Shown: positions 14,639 through 23,095 of the stretch, piece by piece
Layout of the letters: each line of letters begins with the position of its first letter
Numbering within the stretch: position 1 is the stretch's first letter
NCBI GenBank assembly: GCA_002726655.1
Contig: PBRP01000011.1
Coordinates: forward strand, 1 to 34,679
Length of the DNA: 34,679 bases
Direction of reading: 5' to 3'
Source of the DNA: Gammaproteobacteria bacterium
Lineage (GTDB): Bacteria > Pseudomonadota > Gammaproteobacteria > Pseudomonadales > Azotimanducaceae
Translations under genes and position numbers: made by a program
The notes under the pieces: generated by a model
Databases searched by the model: none
Told to the model about the DNA's origin: nothing
What the model saw: the letters and a program-made list of their open reading frames with translations, nothing else

Positions 14639-16180
14639 TTAGACGATCCTCGAGTCGTTGTTTCCCCAGTACTGATCCTTGAGCAGCCGTTTGTAGAGCT
14701 TCCCGGTGGCATGGCGGGGGAGCTCTTCCATGAAATCTACCGTACGCGGGCACTTGATGTGGCTGATGTGCTGCTTGCACCATTCGATGAGTTCTTCGGC
14801 GAGTTCAGGTGAGGCATCGGCCATGATTTGTGGTTGTACGACAGCCTTCACTTCCTCACCAAATTCCTCATTGGGTACACCAATCACTGCGACATCTGCA
14901 ACACCCGGGTGGGTGATCAGGCAATTCTCGGTTTCCTGGGGATAGATGTTGACCCCGCCCGAGATAATCATGAAAGACTTTCGGTCGGTCAGGTAGAGAT
15001 ACCCCTCTTTGTCAACGTAGCCCACATCCCCAAGCGTTGTGTAGCCTTGTTTACTGGCTGCGCCCTTGGTTTTTTCTGGATCCTTGTAGTATTCAAACCT
15101 CGCCCTGCTTTCGAAATAGATCGCACCCAGTTCTCCGGTAGGAAGATCCTCCTCGCTCTCTTCATCCAGGATGTGAACGATGGAGCCCACCGGTTTACCC
15201 ACACTGCCTTTGTGGGTCAGCCATTCATGACTGTCGATCTTGCATAAACCTACGCCTTCGGTACCTCCGTAGTATTCGTAGATGATGGGTCCCCACCAGT
15301 TAATCATCTCTTCTTTGACGGGGACCGGACATGGTGCTGCCGCATGGACGGCGTAGCGCAGGGACGAATAGTCATGACGCGCACGGGCCGCTTCCGGGAG
15401 CTTCAACATGCGCACAAACATAGTGGGCACCCACTGAGAGTGGGTCACTTTGTACTCTTCGATAAGCGCCAATGCCCGCTCTGCGTCGAAGTGCTCCATA
15501 ACGACCACGGTGCCGCCACGGCGCAGTACTGTCATGGAGAAACCTATTGGCGCTCCATGATAAAGCGGTGCTGGAGAAAGGTAGATCATGTTCTCGTCGA
15601 ACGCATACATTTCGGCGACCGCAGCAAGCCCAGGGTCGCAGCCGAATGGCTTCATAGACAACGGGCGTTTGATGCCTTTCGGACGACCCGTGGTACCTGA
15701 GCTGTACAGCATCAGCCCCCCTTCAATTTCATCCCTGATGGGTGTCGCAGGCTGGCTGGCGGTGGCATCCTCCCAGCACTCCATGTCATTGGTTGTGCTA
15801 CCGACAAGGTAGCGAGCGACAAGATTCGGACACTCAAATAAATCCGTGGTGAGGTCGAGTTTTTCATTGGAGCCTATGAAGACTTTTGCGTCGCAATTGT
15901 CGACTATGTAGGCAACTTCGGGCGCGGTGAGTCCTGAACTGATGCATGTGTAGTAGAGGCCTGCGCGTTGAGCTGCCCAGCATATCTGTAGGAAGTGTTC
16001 ATTGTTCTCCATGCACATCGCGATGTGATCTCCTGGTACGAGACCCAGAGAACGGAATAGTTGCGCACCTTGGTTCGACTTTTCGTTTAACTCTCTATAA
16101 GTCACGGTCAGACCAGTAGCTGCCATGACGTAGGCAGGCTTATCTGGTGTGCTTTCGGCCTGAATTCCAATGTGCATCAT
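14639..16180 (-). CDS. Acyl-CoA ligase (AMP-forming)
   Basis: 513 residues from ATG 16180 (AGGAATCTC upstream); the frame continues to 16330 but that stretch overlaps the preceding gene's 3' end. P-loop LMLYSSGTTGRPKGIKRPL at ~157, YYGGTEGVGL, LGDVGYVDKEGYLYLTDRKSFMIISGGVNIYP, and catalytic Lys494 in PRHATGK. The TGD motif common in the family reads LGD. The wording SSGTTGRPKGIKR and SGGVNIYPQETEN is typical of bile-acid/steroid-type and other bulky-acid CoA ligases. It activates a pathway carboxylate for the acyl-CoA dehydrogenases encoded just upstream. Seventh gene of the minus operon if the micro-ORF is counted. Confidence 0.93.
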   Translation of the reverse strand: MMHIGIQAESTPDKPAYVMAATGLTVTYRELNEKSNQGAQLFRSLGLVPGDHIAMCMENNEHFLQICWAAQRAGLYYTCISSGLTAPEVAYIVDNCDAKVFIGSNEKLDLTTDLFECPNLVARYLVGSTTNDMECWEDATASQPATPIRDEIEGGLMLYSSGTTGRPKGIKRPLSMKPFGCDPGLAAVAEMYAFDENMIYLSPAPLYHGAPIGFSMTVLRRGGTVVVMEHFDAERALALIEEYKVTHSQWVPTMFVRMLKLPEAARARHDYSSLRYAVHAAAPCPVPVKEEMINWWGPIIYEYYGGTEGVGLCKIDSHEWLTHKGSVGKPVGSIVHILDEESEEDLPTGELGAIYFESRARFEYYKDPEKTKGAASKQGYTTLGDVGYVDKEGYLYLTDRKSFMIISGGVNIYPQETENCLITHPGVADVAVIGVPNEEFGEEVKAVVQPQIMADASPELAEELIEWCKQHISHIKCPRTVDFMEELPRHATGKLYKRLLKDQYWGNNDSRIV

Positions 16181-16215
16181 GCTGAGATTCCTATTCGATG
16201 AACTGCGTGTCCGAT

Positions 16216-17394
16216 TCAGCTCTGGCTGAGTATCAGCTCGGCTAACTTCGCGCGTTGGTGACTGGCGTCGCCTAGAAGAGTCTGGCTGTGAAGCTGGCGT
16301 TTCATATAAATGTGCACGAAACATTCCCATGTAAAGCCGATGCCGCCATGGAGTTGGACTGATTTTTTCGACCCGAAGGCTGCCGCATCAGAAGCTGCCG
16401 CCTTGGCCATGCGGGCGAACTGCTCGGCTTTTTCGGGTTCAAAGTCGATTGCGCACGCGGCGTTGTACAGGTGCGATCGTGCCAGATCGATGGCAATCAT
16501 GAAGTCGGCCAGGGGGTGTTTAACCGCTTGAAAAAAGCCAATGTTGCGATCGAACTGCTTGCGGGTGCGCGCGTACTCCGCGGTGGTCTGGAGTTGCCAC
16601 TCCGCTGCTCCACAGATATCGGCACTGATCGTTACCAGTAGCGCCGGTGTTGCCAGGCGTAGGGCCTCTAACGCCTTTCCGGGCGCGCTGACAATTTGTT
16701 GGTTTTCAATGGGTGTCTGATCAAATTGTAAGCGGGCCTGGTCCCTGGTGAGATCGATGATAGCGTTGGGCATTATCGACAGGCCCTCTGCGTTTGCAGG
16801 TACGGCCACCAGGGTGGTATCAACACCCTGATTATCGTTGACGAGTTTTGCATTGACGAGAAAGTAGTCAACTTTCTGCGCGTCCTGAACAAAATGGACT
16901 TCGCCAGTTAGTTTGCCGCCTTCGATCACCAGATCACTGGTATCGTGTTCCCATGAGCCGGATTTGTTACAGGCCGCATAGCTGAAGGTTGAACCCTCGC
17001 AGATGAGGCTCAATGCCGCGTCTGCATTGTCGGTACCACAGGCGCCCAGGATGTAGGACACATTCAGTGTGGGAACAAGCGGACCGGGCAGTGCGGCCCG
17101 TCCAGCCTGCTCCACCAATGTGGCAACAGCAACCGCGGACATACCCATGCCACCCACCCTTTCAGGCACGCTGACCATCAGCCACCCAAGGTCTACGATC
17201 TGTTGCCAGAGGTCGGCGTCCCAGCGAGAAACCGTGCCGTGCTCCAGATTAGAGTCGTGGGCGACAAGGGCATGCAGTTTTTGCGTTGGCAAATTGTCTT
17301 GGAAGAATTTTTCTGCCACATCTTTCAATGCGAGAGCATCGGCATCAAAGCCGAAATCTTTTGGTTGTTGTATCGTTTTACTCGTTGCAGTCAC
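16216..17394 (-). CDS. Acyl-CoA dehydrogenase family protein (possible partner subunit)
   Basis: 392 residues from a GTG at 17394 with AAGGAGAG about 9 bp upstream. The fold is recognisable from LGWLMVSVPERVGGMGMS, ARTRKQFDRNIGFFQAVKHPLADF and VQLHGGIGFTWECFVHIYMKR. The central flavin-contact region is divergent and the YEGT-type catalytic loop at the C-terminus is missing (it reads LLGDASHQRAK). This is the pattern of the second subunit of heteromeric acyl-CoA dehydrogenases used for bulky steroid- or terpene-derived acyl-CoAs. It lies 18 bp after the other dehydrogenase gene, in the same operon, which supports a two-subunit enzyme. Confidence 0.9.
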   Translation of the reverse strand: MTATSKTIQQPKDFGFDADALALKDVAEKFFQDNLPTQKLHALVAHDSNLEHGTVSRWDADLWQQIVDLGWLMVSVPERVGGMGMSAVAVATLVEQAGRAALPGPLVPTLNVSYILGACGTDNADAALSLICEGSTFSYAACNKSGSWEHDTSDLVIEGGKLTGEVHFVQDAQKVDYFLVNAKLVNDNQGVDTTLVAVPANAEGLSIMPNAIIDLTRDQARLQFDQTPIENQQIVSAPGKALEALRLATPALLVTISADICGAAEWQLQTTAEYARTRKQFDRNIGFFQAVKHPLADFMIAIDLARSHLYNAACAIDFEPEKAEQFARMAKAAASDAAAFGSKKSVQLHGGIGFTWECFVHIYMKRQLHSQTLLGDASHQRAKLAELILSQS

Positions 17395-17412
17395 GGTATG
17401 TTCTCTCCTTGC

Positions 17413-18663
17413 TTACTTACTCTTATCCAGACCCAAGATGCGCTCACCAAGAATGTTGCGCTGGATTTCACTGGTGCCTGCTGCAATGGTGCCGCCGAAT
17501 GAGCTCAGATAAGCCAACGGCCACATACCATTGTCCGGTGCTGCACTGTCGAAGTTGGATAGTGTGCCCGCGGGTCCTTCTATCTCCAGCGCAAGTGCCG
17601 CGGAATCCTGGAGATATTCGGTACCCAGCAGCTTGTCCTGCAGTGTCAGCCTTTGCGAATCTGCCAGGCCGGGTACGCGGCGCAGTCTGCGGTTCTGTTT
17701 GATGCCTACTTGGCGGATCAGCATATTCATGACCTTGTCACGGATGACCGGGTCGTCTATTGCGGGTTCACCATTGCGTACGCAGTGTTGTGCGAGCTTA
17801 ATCAAGGGAAACTCACTACGCTCGGATTTGGGCTTGGAGTCTTTGTCCTCGGCAAGCCCCTGTCCTCCGGACATAGGGGTGGTGAGAGGTCCGGCGCCAC
17901 GTTCGTGGGCAAGGGTGGTCATGGCGACCTGCCAACCCTTGCCAACATCGTCGAGCCTGAAGGCATCGTCTATTTCCAGGTCATCAAACAACTCTTCGTT
18001 GAATCCAGTCTCACCAGTGATCTTGATCAGCGGTCGAACGGTGACCGACTTGCCTAACTCTGATTTGATCGGCACTACAAAGTAGGTAAGTCCGTTGTAT
18101 TTGTCGGATTTATCGGTGCGTGCAAGCAGAATCATCCAGGTCGCAAACTGTGCCGTTGAGGTCCAGACCTTGTGCCCGTTGATGACCCATTTGTCTCCTC
18201 TGCGTTCGGCAAAAGTCTGCACGCTGGCGAGGTCGGAACCGGCGCCGGGCTCGCTGAATCCCTGGCACCATAGTTCTTCACCGGACAGCAATTTAGGTAA
18301 CAAGCGCTGCTTCAGGCTTTCGGATCCATGAAAAAAGATCGTTGGCGCTGCCATGCCAAGGCCAATTGCTCCGGGCAGTATTGGAGTCTTGGCGCGCAAC
18401 ATCTCCTGATTGGCAATAGACTGACAATGCGTTCTGCCGCCACCGCCGTACTCGACGGGGTAGTCGCAGCCGACCAGTCCGGCGTCGTAGGCCGATTTCT
18501 GCCATACGCTGTAGTACTCAAGATGTTGCTGGGTGGCGACTTCTGCGCCGTTTTTAAGCGGTTTGAAGTTCGGAGCTGCAGGGACATTGCTGGCCAACCA
18601 ATCACGGCAATAGCGCCTGAATTCTTCCTGTTCGGGAGTGTCCCGCTTCGCGTTCTTTGACAT
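17413..18663 (-). CDS. Acyl-CoA dehydrogenase family protein
   Basis: 416 residues from ATG 18663 (GGAAGGAAAC upstream); an in-frame start at 18786 would lie inside the preceding hydratase gene. Motifs are YPVEYGGGGRTHCQSIANQEML, WCQGFSEPGAGSDLASVQTFAERRGDKWVINGHKVWTS (flavin and substrate contacts), LAHERGAG, and C-terminal FGGTIAAGTSEIQRNILGERILGL. The Glu of the usual YEGT loop is Ala (AAGT), as in many FadE-type enzymes for branched or cyclic acyl chains. It introduces a double bond into an acyl-CoA and passes electrons to ETF. Paired with the following dehydrogenase. Confidence 0.93.
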   Translation of the reverse strand: MSKNAKRDTPEQEEFRRYCRDWLASNVPAAPNFKPLKNGAEVATQQHLEYYSVWQKSAYDAGLVGCDYPVEYGGGGRTHCQSIANQEMLRAKTPILPGAIGLGMAAPTIFFHGSESLKQRLLPKLLSGEELWCQGFSEPGAGSDLASVQTFAERRGDKWVINGHKVWTSTAQFATWMILLARTDKSDKYNGLTYFVVPIKSELGKSVTVRPLIKITGETGFNEELFDDLEIDDAFRLDDVGKGWQVAMTTLAHERGAGPLTTPMSGGQGLAEDKDSKPKSERSEFPLIKLAQHCVRNGEPAIDDPVIRDKVMNMLIRQVGIKQNRRLRRVPGLADSQRLTLQDKLLGTEYLQDSAALALEIEGPAGTLSNFDSAAPDNGMWPLAYLSSFGGTIAAGTSEIQRNILGERILGLDKSK

Positions 18664-18685
18664 GGTAGTTTCCTTCCTATCGGGG

Positions 18686-19483
18686 TTATTTGCCGGTGAA
18701 TTCAGGTTTGCGCTTCTCAAAAATTGCCCGCACTGCCTCTTTACCGTCATCACTTGCCAGCCCTTTGCCTGTGTAGCGCAGTTCACTTCGTACCAGCGCT
18801 TCGAGATCCTCAGGTAATCCCAGTTGTGAAACCTGCAGCTTGGTTTGCGACGCGGCCAGAGGGGCTACCTCTGCAATTTTCTGACAGTAAGCGAGGAATG
18901 CCTGGGCGAAGGAATCTGCTGGAGTCACCTCTCCTATCAGGCCGATGGCGAGCGCCTGTTGTGCATCGATAAATTCGACTTCCAGAAGAAATCGCATCGC
19001 ACGCTCGTAGCCCACAGCATGGGGTAAGGACCAGGTCAGGCCGCAGTCGGGTGACGTACCTACGCGCGCATAACCCGGGTGAAAGGTGGCTGCGCTGCTG
19101 GCCATGCGTATGTCACAGCACATGGCCAGCGACAGCCCGGCGCCGATGGCCAGGCCATTGAGTCCAGCAATGACAGGCTTTTGGCATCGCAATCGTATGC
19201 CGGTAACGAGCTGGACGGTGGTTTCAATGGTGTCCGTCGCGCGATCGCGTTTATTTGTCGGGCTCAAGTCTGCACCCGCGCAGAATGTGTCGCCTGCGCC
19301 AGTTATGCCAATGACCCTTATGTCGACATCTTCATTTGCACGATCCATGGCATTAACGATTGCGCTCACGAGTTGATTAGACAACGCATTCTTCTTCGCT
19401 GTTCGATTTAGCGTGAGAATACGAACGTTGCCGTGGGTTTCTTCGATTAATACAGGTTCATGGTCAGGATTGTTCTTGCTCAT
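18686..19483 (-). CDS. Enoyl-CoA hydratase/isomerase
   Basis: A 265-residue crotonase with the full set of family marks: LTLNRTAKKNALS, oxyanion segment DTFCAGADLS, GLNGLAIGAGLSLAMCCDIRMASSAATFHPGYARVGTSPDCGLTWSLPHAVG, and the closing IFEKRKPEFTGK. The residue facing the substrate is Asp in SPDCG, whereas one of the classical Glu positions reads HPG, so isomerase activity is as likely as hydration. GGGAG precedes the ATG; the start overlaps the stop of a 28-codon ORF (ATGA). It is placed directly before the two dehydrogenases, fitting a beta-oxidation-type sequence. Confidence 0.92.
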   Translation of the reverse strand: MSKNNPDHEPVLIEETHGNVRILTLNRTAKKNALSNQLVSAIVNAMDRANEDVDIRVIGITGAGDTFCAGADLSPTNKRDRATDTIETTVQLVTGIRLRCQKPVIAGLNGLAIGAGLSLAMCCDIRMASSAATFHPGYARVGTSPDCGLTWSLPHAVGYERAMRFLLEVEFIDAQQALAIGLIGEVTPADSFAQAFLAYCQKIAEVAPLAASQTKLQVSQLGLPEDLEALVRSELRYTGKGLASDDGKEAVRAIFEKRKPEFTGK

Positions 19484-19566
19484 CGGGGTAATCTCCCATC
19501 AAGTTCATCTACATGGGCCAGACCATCGCCGAAGGGCGCGTCCCGCCGATTGAGGGTTTCACTCAT
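19480..19566 (-). CDS. Micro-ORF of 28 codons, coupled to the enoyl-CoA hydratase
   Basis: Between the amidohydrolase and hydratase genes a frame reads MSETLNRRDAPFGDGL followed by AHVDELDGRLPR. Its ATG at 19566 has GGAGACTGAGT as ribosome-binding site. It begins 2 bases after the amidohydrolase stop, and its TGA overlaps the hydratase ATG by 4 bp (ATGA). Exact filling of the gap with overlapping signals at both ends argues that it is translated. No homologue is recognised; a coupling leader or small accessory peptide are the options. Confidence 0.45.
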   Translation of the reverse strand: MSETLNRRDAPFGDGLAHVDELDGRLPR

Positions 19567-19568
19567 AC

Positions 19569-20750
19569 TCAGTCTCCAAGTCGCTGATTCAGCGATGCGG
19601 TATTGTCATGCAGGATCTTCGCCTGCACCGAAGGGTGAATGTTGTCGATCTCTTCGAAAATGTCACGTGGATGTTCGAGCCCTTCCATGTGAGGCCAGTC
19701 TGAACCGACGATGACGCGCTCCTCACCCATGTGAGCAATGATGTCTTCGATGTCATCCTCCCAGAATGGATTTATCCACACGTGCTCTTTGAAGCTATCT
19801 ACCGGATCGTCGGTATAAAACGAGGGTGTGCGTTCTTTGCTGTGGGCGAACGCGCTCAGCAAGTCGCCCAGAAATTCGGATCCATTTTCCACCGACGCGA
19901 TGCGAAGGTTCGGGAAACGCTCAAACAACCTGTCGAACACCAAACTCGCTAGGAAGTCGTTGATGTTTCGCGCCCGATGGAAATTAGTAACGCTGGGTCT
20001 GGGACCCATGCTGAGCACGTCCTGGTTTTTGACGTCATAGCCATTGCTGTCGTGGCGAGTAGCTCCGATGTGCGCAACGACCGTGATACCGGCTTCGTTC
20101 ACCCGCGACCAGAAGGCATCGAATTCTTTGGCGCCTGGGTTACGTGGGCCATTGCGTGTATAGACAGCACTGGGGCGCATGACCAGTACCCGAGCATCTT
20201 TTTTTAGGGCTTTGTCCAGTTCCGCACAGGCCCAGTCCACATCGGCGAGAGATATGTAGGGGGCTGCGAATAATCGGTTTTGGTAGTTGCAGCCCCAGTC
20301 TTCATCGAGCCATTGATTGAACGCTGAGTAGAGAGAGCATAGCGCGTCGACATCGTTTTTCAGCAGTTCTTCGTACAGTATGGCCAGAGTGGGGAAAAGC
20401 CAGGCAGCCTGCAGACCTTGCTCGTCCATACGAGAGATGCGCGTTTCGCGATCCATATATTCTGGTGGCATGGGTTCTAGTGACGAACGGATGAGTTCCG
20501 CGCTGGTCGTAGCGTTGGGATTACCTCGAAAGAGTTCACGTAAAACACCAGGCTTGGAAATGGGGTTGAATGTCGGGTTCGTGAAACGATCGATCTTGCC
20601 CGCGATGGAATGATATTCACGACCGTCTGCCATGGTCACCCATTGTACGCAGCGAGGTTGCATGTTTTTTGGGACGTGGCGCGTAAAGGCGTCGCGTGAT
20701 TCGTAGTAGTGATTATCGGCATCGAAAAGCCGTCCCTGATAGTGTTGCAT
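19569..20750 (-). CDS. Amidohydrolase family protein (DADNHYYE type)
   Basis: 393 residues. The first metal motif is LFDADNHYYESRDAFTRHVPK (Asp, His). Later are PPEYMDRETRISRMDEQGLQAAWLFPT, GITVVAHIGATRHD, NLRIASVENGSEFLGDL and the final VGSDWPHMEGLEHP with the metal-ligand Asp. It is clearly paralogous to the product of 25086-26282, agreeing along most of its length (WLDEDWG, DARVLVMRPS, HVWINPFWEDDI). The family catalyses metal-dependent hydrolysis or decarboxylation; the chemistry here is not known. GGGAGGAG precedes ATG 20750. Second gene of the minus operon, 62 bp after the transporter; that gap carries an AGTTGAA/TTCAACT inverted repeat of unclear meaning. Confidence 0.92.
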   Translation of the reverse strand: MQHYQGRLFDADNHYYESRDAFTRHVPKNMQPRCVQWVTMADGREYHSIAGKIDRFTNPTFNPISKPGVLRELFRGNPNATTSAELIRSSLEPMPPEYMDRETRISRMDEQGLQAAWLFPTLAILYEELLKNDVDALCSLYSAFNQWLDEDWGCNYQNRLFAAPYISLADVDWACAELDKALKKDARVLVMRPSAVYTRNGPRNPGAKEFDAFWSRVNEAGITVVAHIGATRHDSNGYDVKNQDVLSMGPRPSVTNFHRARNINDFLASLVFDRLFERFPNLRIASVENGSEFLGDLLSAFAHSKERTPSFYTDDPVDSFKEHVWINPFWEDDIEDIIAHMGEERVIVGSDWPHMEGLEHPRDIFEEIDNIHPSVQAKILHDNTASLNQRLGD

Positions 20751-20812
20751 TTTGTGTGCTCCTCCCAGTTGAAGCTAGTTTAGGTGGGTGATGGTAACGT
20801 TCAACTAAGTGG

Positions 20813-22081
20813 CTAGCTGGCGGTTAAATCGGTTTGTTTGCTGGTAATCCCTGCAGGTATTTTCCCTGACAGTCCTGATGACGCGAAGATGGCTGGAACG
20901 AGTAGTAAACCAAGCACCAGCCACGCTGTTTCGTAGCCACCGGTCGCGTCATAGATAAAGCCTGCAACCCATGGACCAATGGCAGAGAAGCTGATGACTG
21001 TATACAGCAACCCTTTTACCCGTCCAAACGACAGCGGACCGAATGCCCTTCGAATGATCGAAGCTGAAAGAGGCATGCTGCTACCCGCCGCTATCCCGAC
21101 CAGACAGGCAACGACAAGCAGCAGGACATAGGTAACCTCGTAAAGATTCAGCATCAGTAACACGGCAGCCAGAGCAGCGGTGGTGGTGAGGTAGAGGTAT
21201 CGAAGATTGACTTGGTCGGCCAGATAGCCAAACACCAGTTTGGCGCCAATCATGACGAACGCCATGACGGCGACGGCTGTAGAAACGGCCATTGCGCTGA
21301 TGCCACTGTCCTGTGCCAATGGTGCCAGGTTTTGCTGAATTGCGATGAAAATTGTGGAAATGACGGTAAAGCAGAATGCCATTGCCCAGAATGAGCGTGT
21401 CTTCAGGATGCGAGCTAAGGTCCAATCCTGATGATGTTCCACTTCTACTTCCGAGGCAGCCGGGTGTGGTTTTTCGATGGGTTTGATGCCCGCTTTTGCA
21501 GGAGAGTCGTAGATTAACAAGGTTGCCGGTACTATGACGATGATCACCAGTCCGGCCAACCACAAGTTTGCCTCACGCCAACCAACGCTGGTTTGCAGAA
21601 AGACCATGAGAAGTGGCATAAGTAGACCACCTATCGATGAGCCGGTAGACACTACGCCAAGGGCCATGCCGCTATTTTGATCGAACCAGCGAGCAGTGAG
21701 TGTCTGGGCTGTGATGGACCCAGCCGCTAGCAAGCCGCACACCATCGTTACCGAGAAAATCAGACCGACCTGCCACAGTGCCTGTGCATAAGCGGACAAC
21801 GCTAGCCCGCAGGCGAAACACAGACTCCCAGAGAGCACCAACCAGCGGATAGGCAGACTGTCTGCAGCACGACCGGCAAAAGCGGCGAACAGTGCCATGC
21901 CGGCTTGGATGGCGACAAAAACAAGCATGATCTCGCCGCGGCCGGAGCCGAAGTCAATTTCCCAATACGGTACCCAGAAGGTAAAGCTGTAGATCGCAAT
22001 ACCATAAACGATGGCTTGATACGTCATCGCAATCGCAACGATGGTCCAGCCGTAGTACCAGGGAGTTCGAATTGAAATCAT
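20813..22081 (-). CDS. MFS transporter (12 TM)
   Basis: A 422-residue integral inner-membrane carrier of the major facilitator superfamily. Hydrophobic segments start right after MISIRTPWYYGWTIVAIAM. The loop 2-3 region reads AGRAADSLPIRWLV, and a central hydrophilic loop (about 195-215, EKPHPAASEVEVEHH) separates two six-helix halves. It resembles the monocarboxylate/oxalate-formate-antiporter-like branch (GxxxAGSITAQTLTARWFDQNSGMALG). It probably imports the substrate or an acidic intermediate. First gene of the long minus operon and divergent from an enoyl-CoA hydratase; the 104-bp space between them carries a tandem operator. Confidence 0.93.
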   Translation of the reverse strand: MISIRTPWYYGWTIVAIAMTYQAIVYGIAIYSFTFWVPYWEIDFGSGRGEIMLVFVAIQAGMALFAAFAGRAADSLPIRWLVLSGSLCFACGLALSAYAQALWQVGLIFSVTMVCGLLAAGSITAQTLTARWFDQNSGMALGVVSTGSSIGGLLMPLLMVFLQTSVGWREANLWLAGLVIIVIVPATLLIYDSPAKAGIKPIEKPHPAASEVEVEHHQDWTLARILKTRSFWAMAFCFTVISTIFIAIQQNLAPLAQDSGISAMAVSTAVAVMAFVMIGAKLVFGYLADQVNLRYLYLTTTAALAAVLLMLNLYEVTYVLLLVVACLVGIAAGSSMPLSASIIRRAFGPLSFGRVKGLLYTVISFSAIGPWVAGFIYDATGGYETAWLVLGLLLVPAIFASSGLSGKIPAGITSKQTDLTAS

Positions 22082-22118
22082 TCTTGTTCTTCGGATGATG
22101 GGTGCGCAGTGGTATATA

Positions 22119-22150
22119 TGAATATATACTCAAAAATGATTTACTATTCA
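22119..22150. promoter_or_regulatory. Tandem 14-bp operator, site set 1
   Basis: Two near-palindromes, TGAATATATACTCA (22119-22132) and TGATTTACTATTCA (22137-22150), separated by AAAA. Both follow TGA-N8-TCA. The same arrangement, with a 4-bp A/T spacer, recurs at 26541-26572 and 30419-30450. It lies between the divergent MFS (start 22081) and hydratase (start 22186) genes; a -10-like TATACT (22125-22130) falls within the first site, so binding should block transcription. The TetR protein encoded at 23096 is the likely ligand-controlled binder. Confidence 0.65.
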
Positions 22151-22185
22151 ATAATAATCGCCGCTGCCTATTTTTTGGAGGACGT

Positions 22186-22992
22186 ATGTCTACTGTGATC
22201 TACGAGAAGAGCGACCACATTGTGACCATAACGATGAACCGTCCTGAGAAACATAATGCGATGAATGCGCAGATGTTGGTAGAACTTGCTAACGCGTGGG
22301 CGAGTTTTCGCGATGATGCCGATGCTCGAGTCGCGATACTCACCGGTGCTGGCGACCGGGCGTTCTGTGCGGGAGCGGATTTGGGTTCGTTGCTGCCGCT
22401 GTTGACCCGTTCTCGGAAACCCTCAGATGAGTGGGACGAAGCCTTGCTTAGTGATCGGTCGATTCAGATGACCGCGATTCTCCGCGGTTTTGATTTATAT
22501 AAGCCCGTTATAGCCGCTGTAAATGGCTTTGCTCTTGCCGGTGGTACCGAAGTCGTTGGTGCTTGCGACTTACGGATCGCGGCACCACACGCAACACTAG
22601 GCCTTAGTGAGGTGAAACGAGGGATAGCACCTGGAGGTGGCTCAATGGTCCGTTTGGCGCGCCAGATACCGTATGCCAAGGCGATGCAGATCCTTTTTAC
22701 TGGGGAGGCGATGCCTGTGGAAGAAGCCCATCGGATTGGGTTGCTGAACGAAATTGTGCCAGCAGAAGCATTGCTCCAGCGTTCGATGTCCTTGGCCGCG
22801 CTTGTCGCTGAAAATGCCCCTCTGGCCGTCCAAGCCTGCAAGGAAGTGGTACTGCGTACTAGTGGACTTTCCTTCGACGAAGCAAACACGATCGAAGATG
22901 AGGTGGCTGTACGCGTGCTGAAAACGAATGACGCCGTCGAAGGTCCGTTGGCATTCGTCGAGAAGCGTAAACCCAGCTATACTGGGACGTAG
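22186..22992 (+). CDS. Enoyl-CoA hydratase/isomerase
   Basis: 268 residues from ATG 22186, preceded by TTGGAGGACGT; an in-frame start at 22102 is rejected because it would run through the operator. Crotonase motifs are ITMNRPEKHNAMNAQ, DRAFCAGADLG, NGFALAGGTEVVGACDLRIAAPHATLGLSEVKRGIAPGGGSMVRLARQIP (Glu in LSEVKRG is the first catalytic position) and VEKRKPSYTG. It probably hydrates an enoyl-CoA formed by the dehydrogenases of the divergent operon. It shares its promoter region with the MFS gene and is followed after 103 bp by the TetR gene, likely one transcript. Confidence 0.93.
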   Translation: MSTVIYEKSDHIVTITMNRPEKHNAMNAQMLVELANAWASFRDDADARVAILTGAGDRAFCAGADLGSLLPLLTRSRKPSDEWDEALLSDRSIQMTAILRGFDLYKPVIAAVNGFALAGGTEVVGACDLRIAAPHATLGLSEVKRGIAPGGGSMVRLARQIPYAKAMQILFTGEAMPVEEAHRIGLLNEIVPAEALLQRSMSLAALVAENAPLAVQACKEVVLRTSGLSFDEANTIEDEVAVRVLKTNDAVEGPLAFVEKRKPSYTGT

Positions 22993-23095
22993 TGAAGGTT
23001 CCCCGCCGTCTGTTGTCTGATCAAAGCGGAATCCGATATACTCCGCCACAAATTTTCCATGACGCAACTTGTTTGGTTGCAGAAAGGTATTGAGA

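Noticed and set aside
16181-16330. N-terminal extension of the second ligase
   Set aside because: Overlaps the preceding dehydrogenase, low-complexity Arg/Ser composition; ATG 16180 has a ribosome-binding site.
20767-20806. AGTTGAA/TTCAACT inverted repeat between MFS and amidohydrolase genes
   Set aside because: 26-nt loop and no T-run make a terminator unlikely; genes on both sides appear to be one operon.
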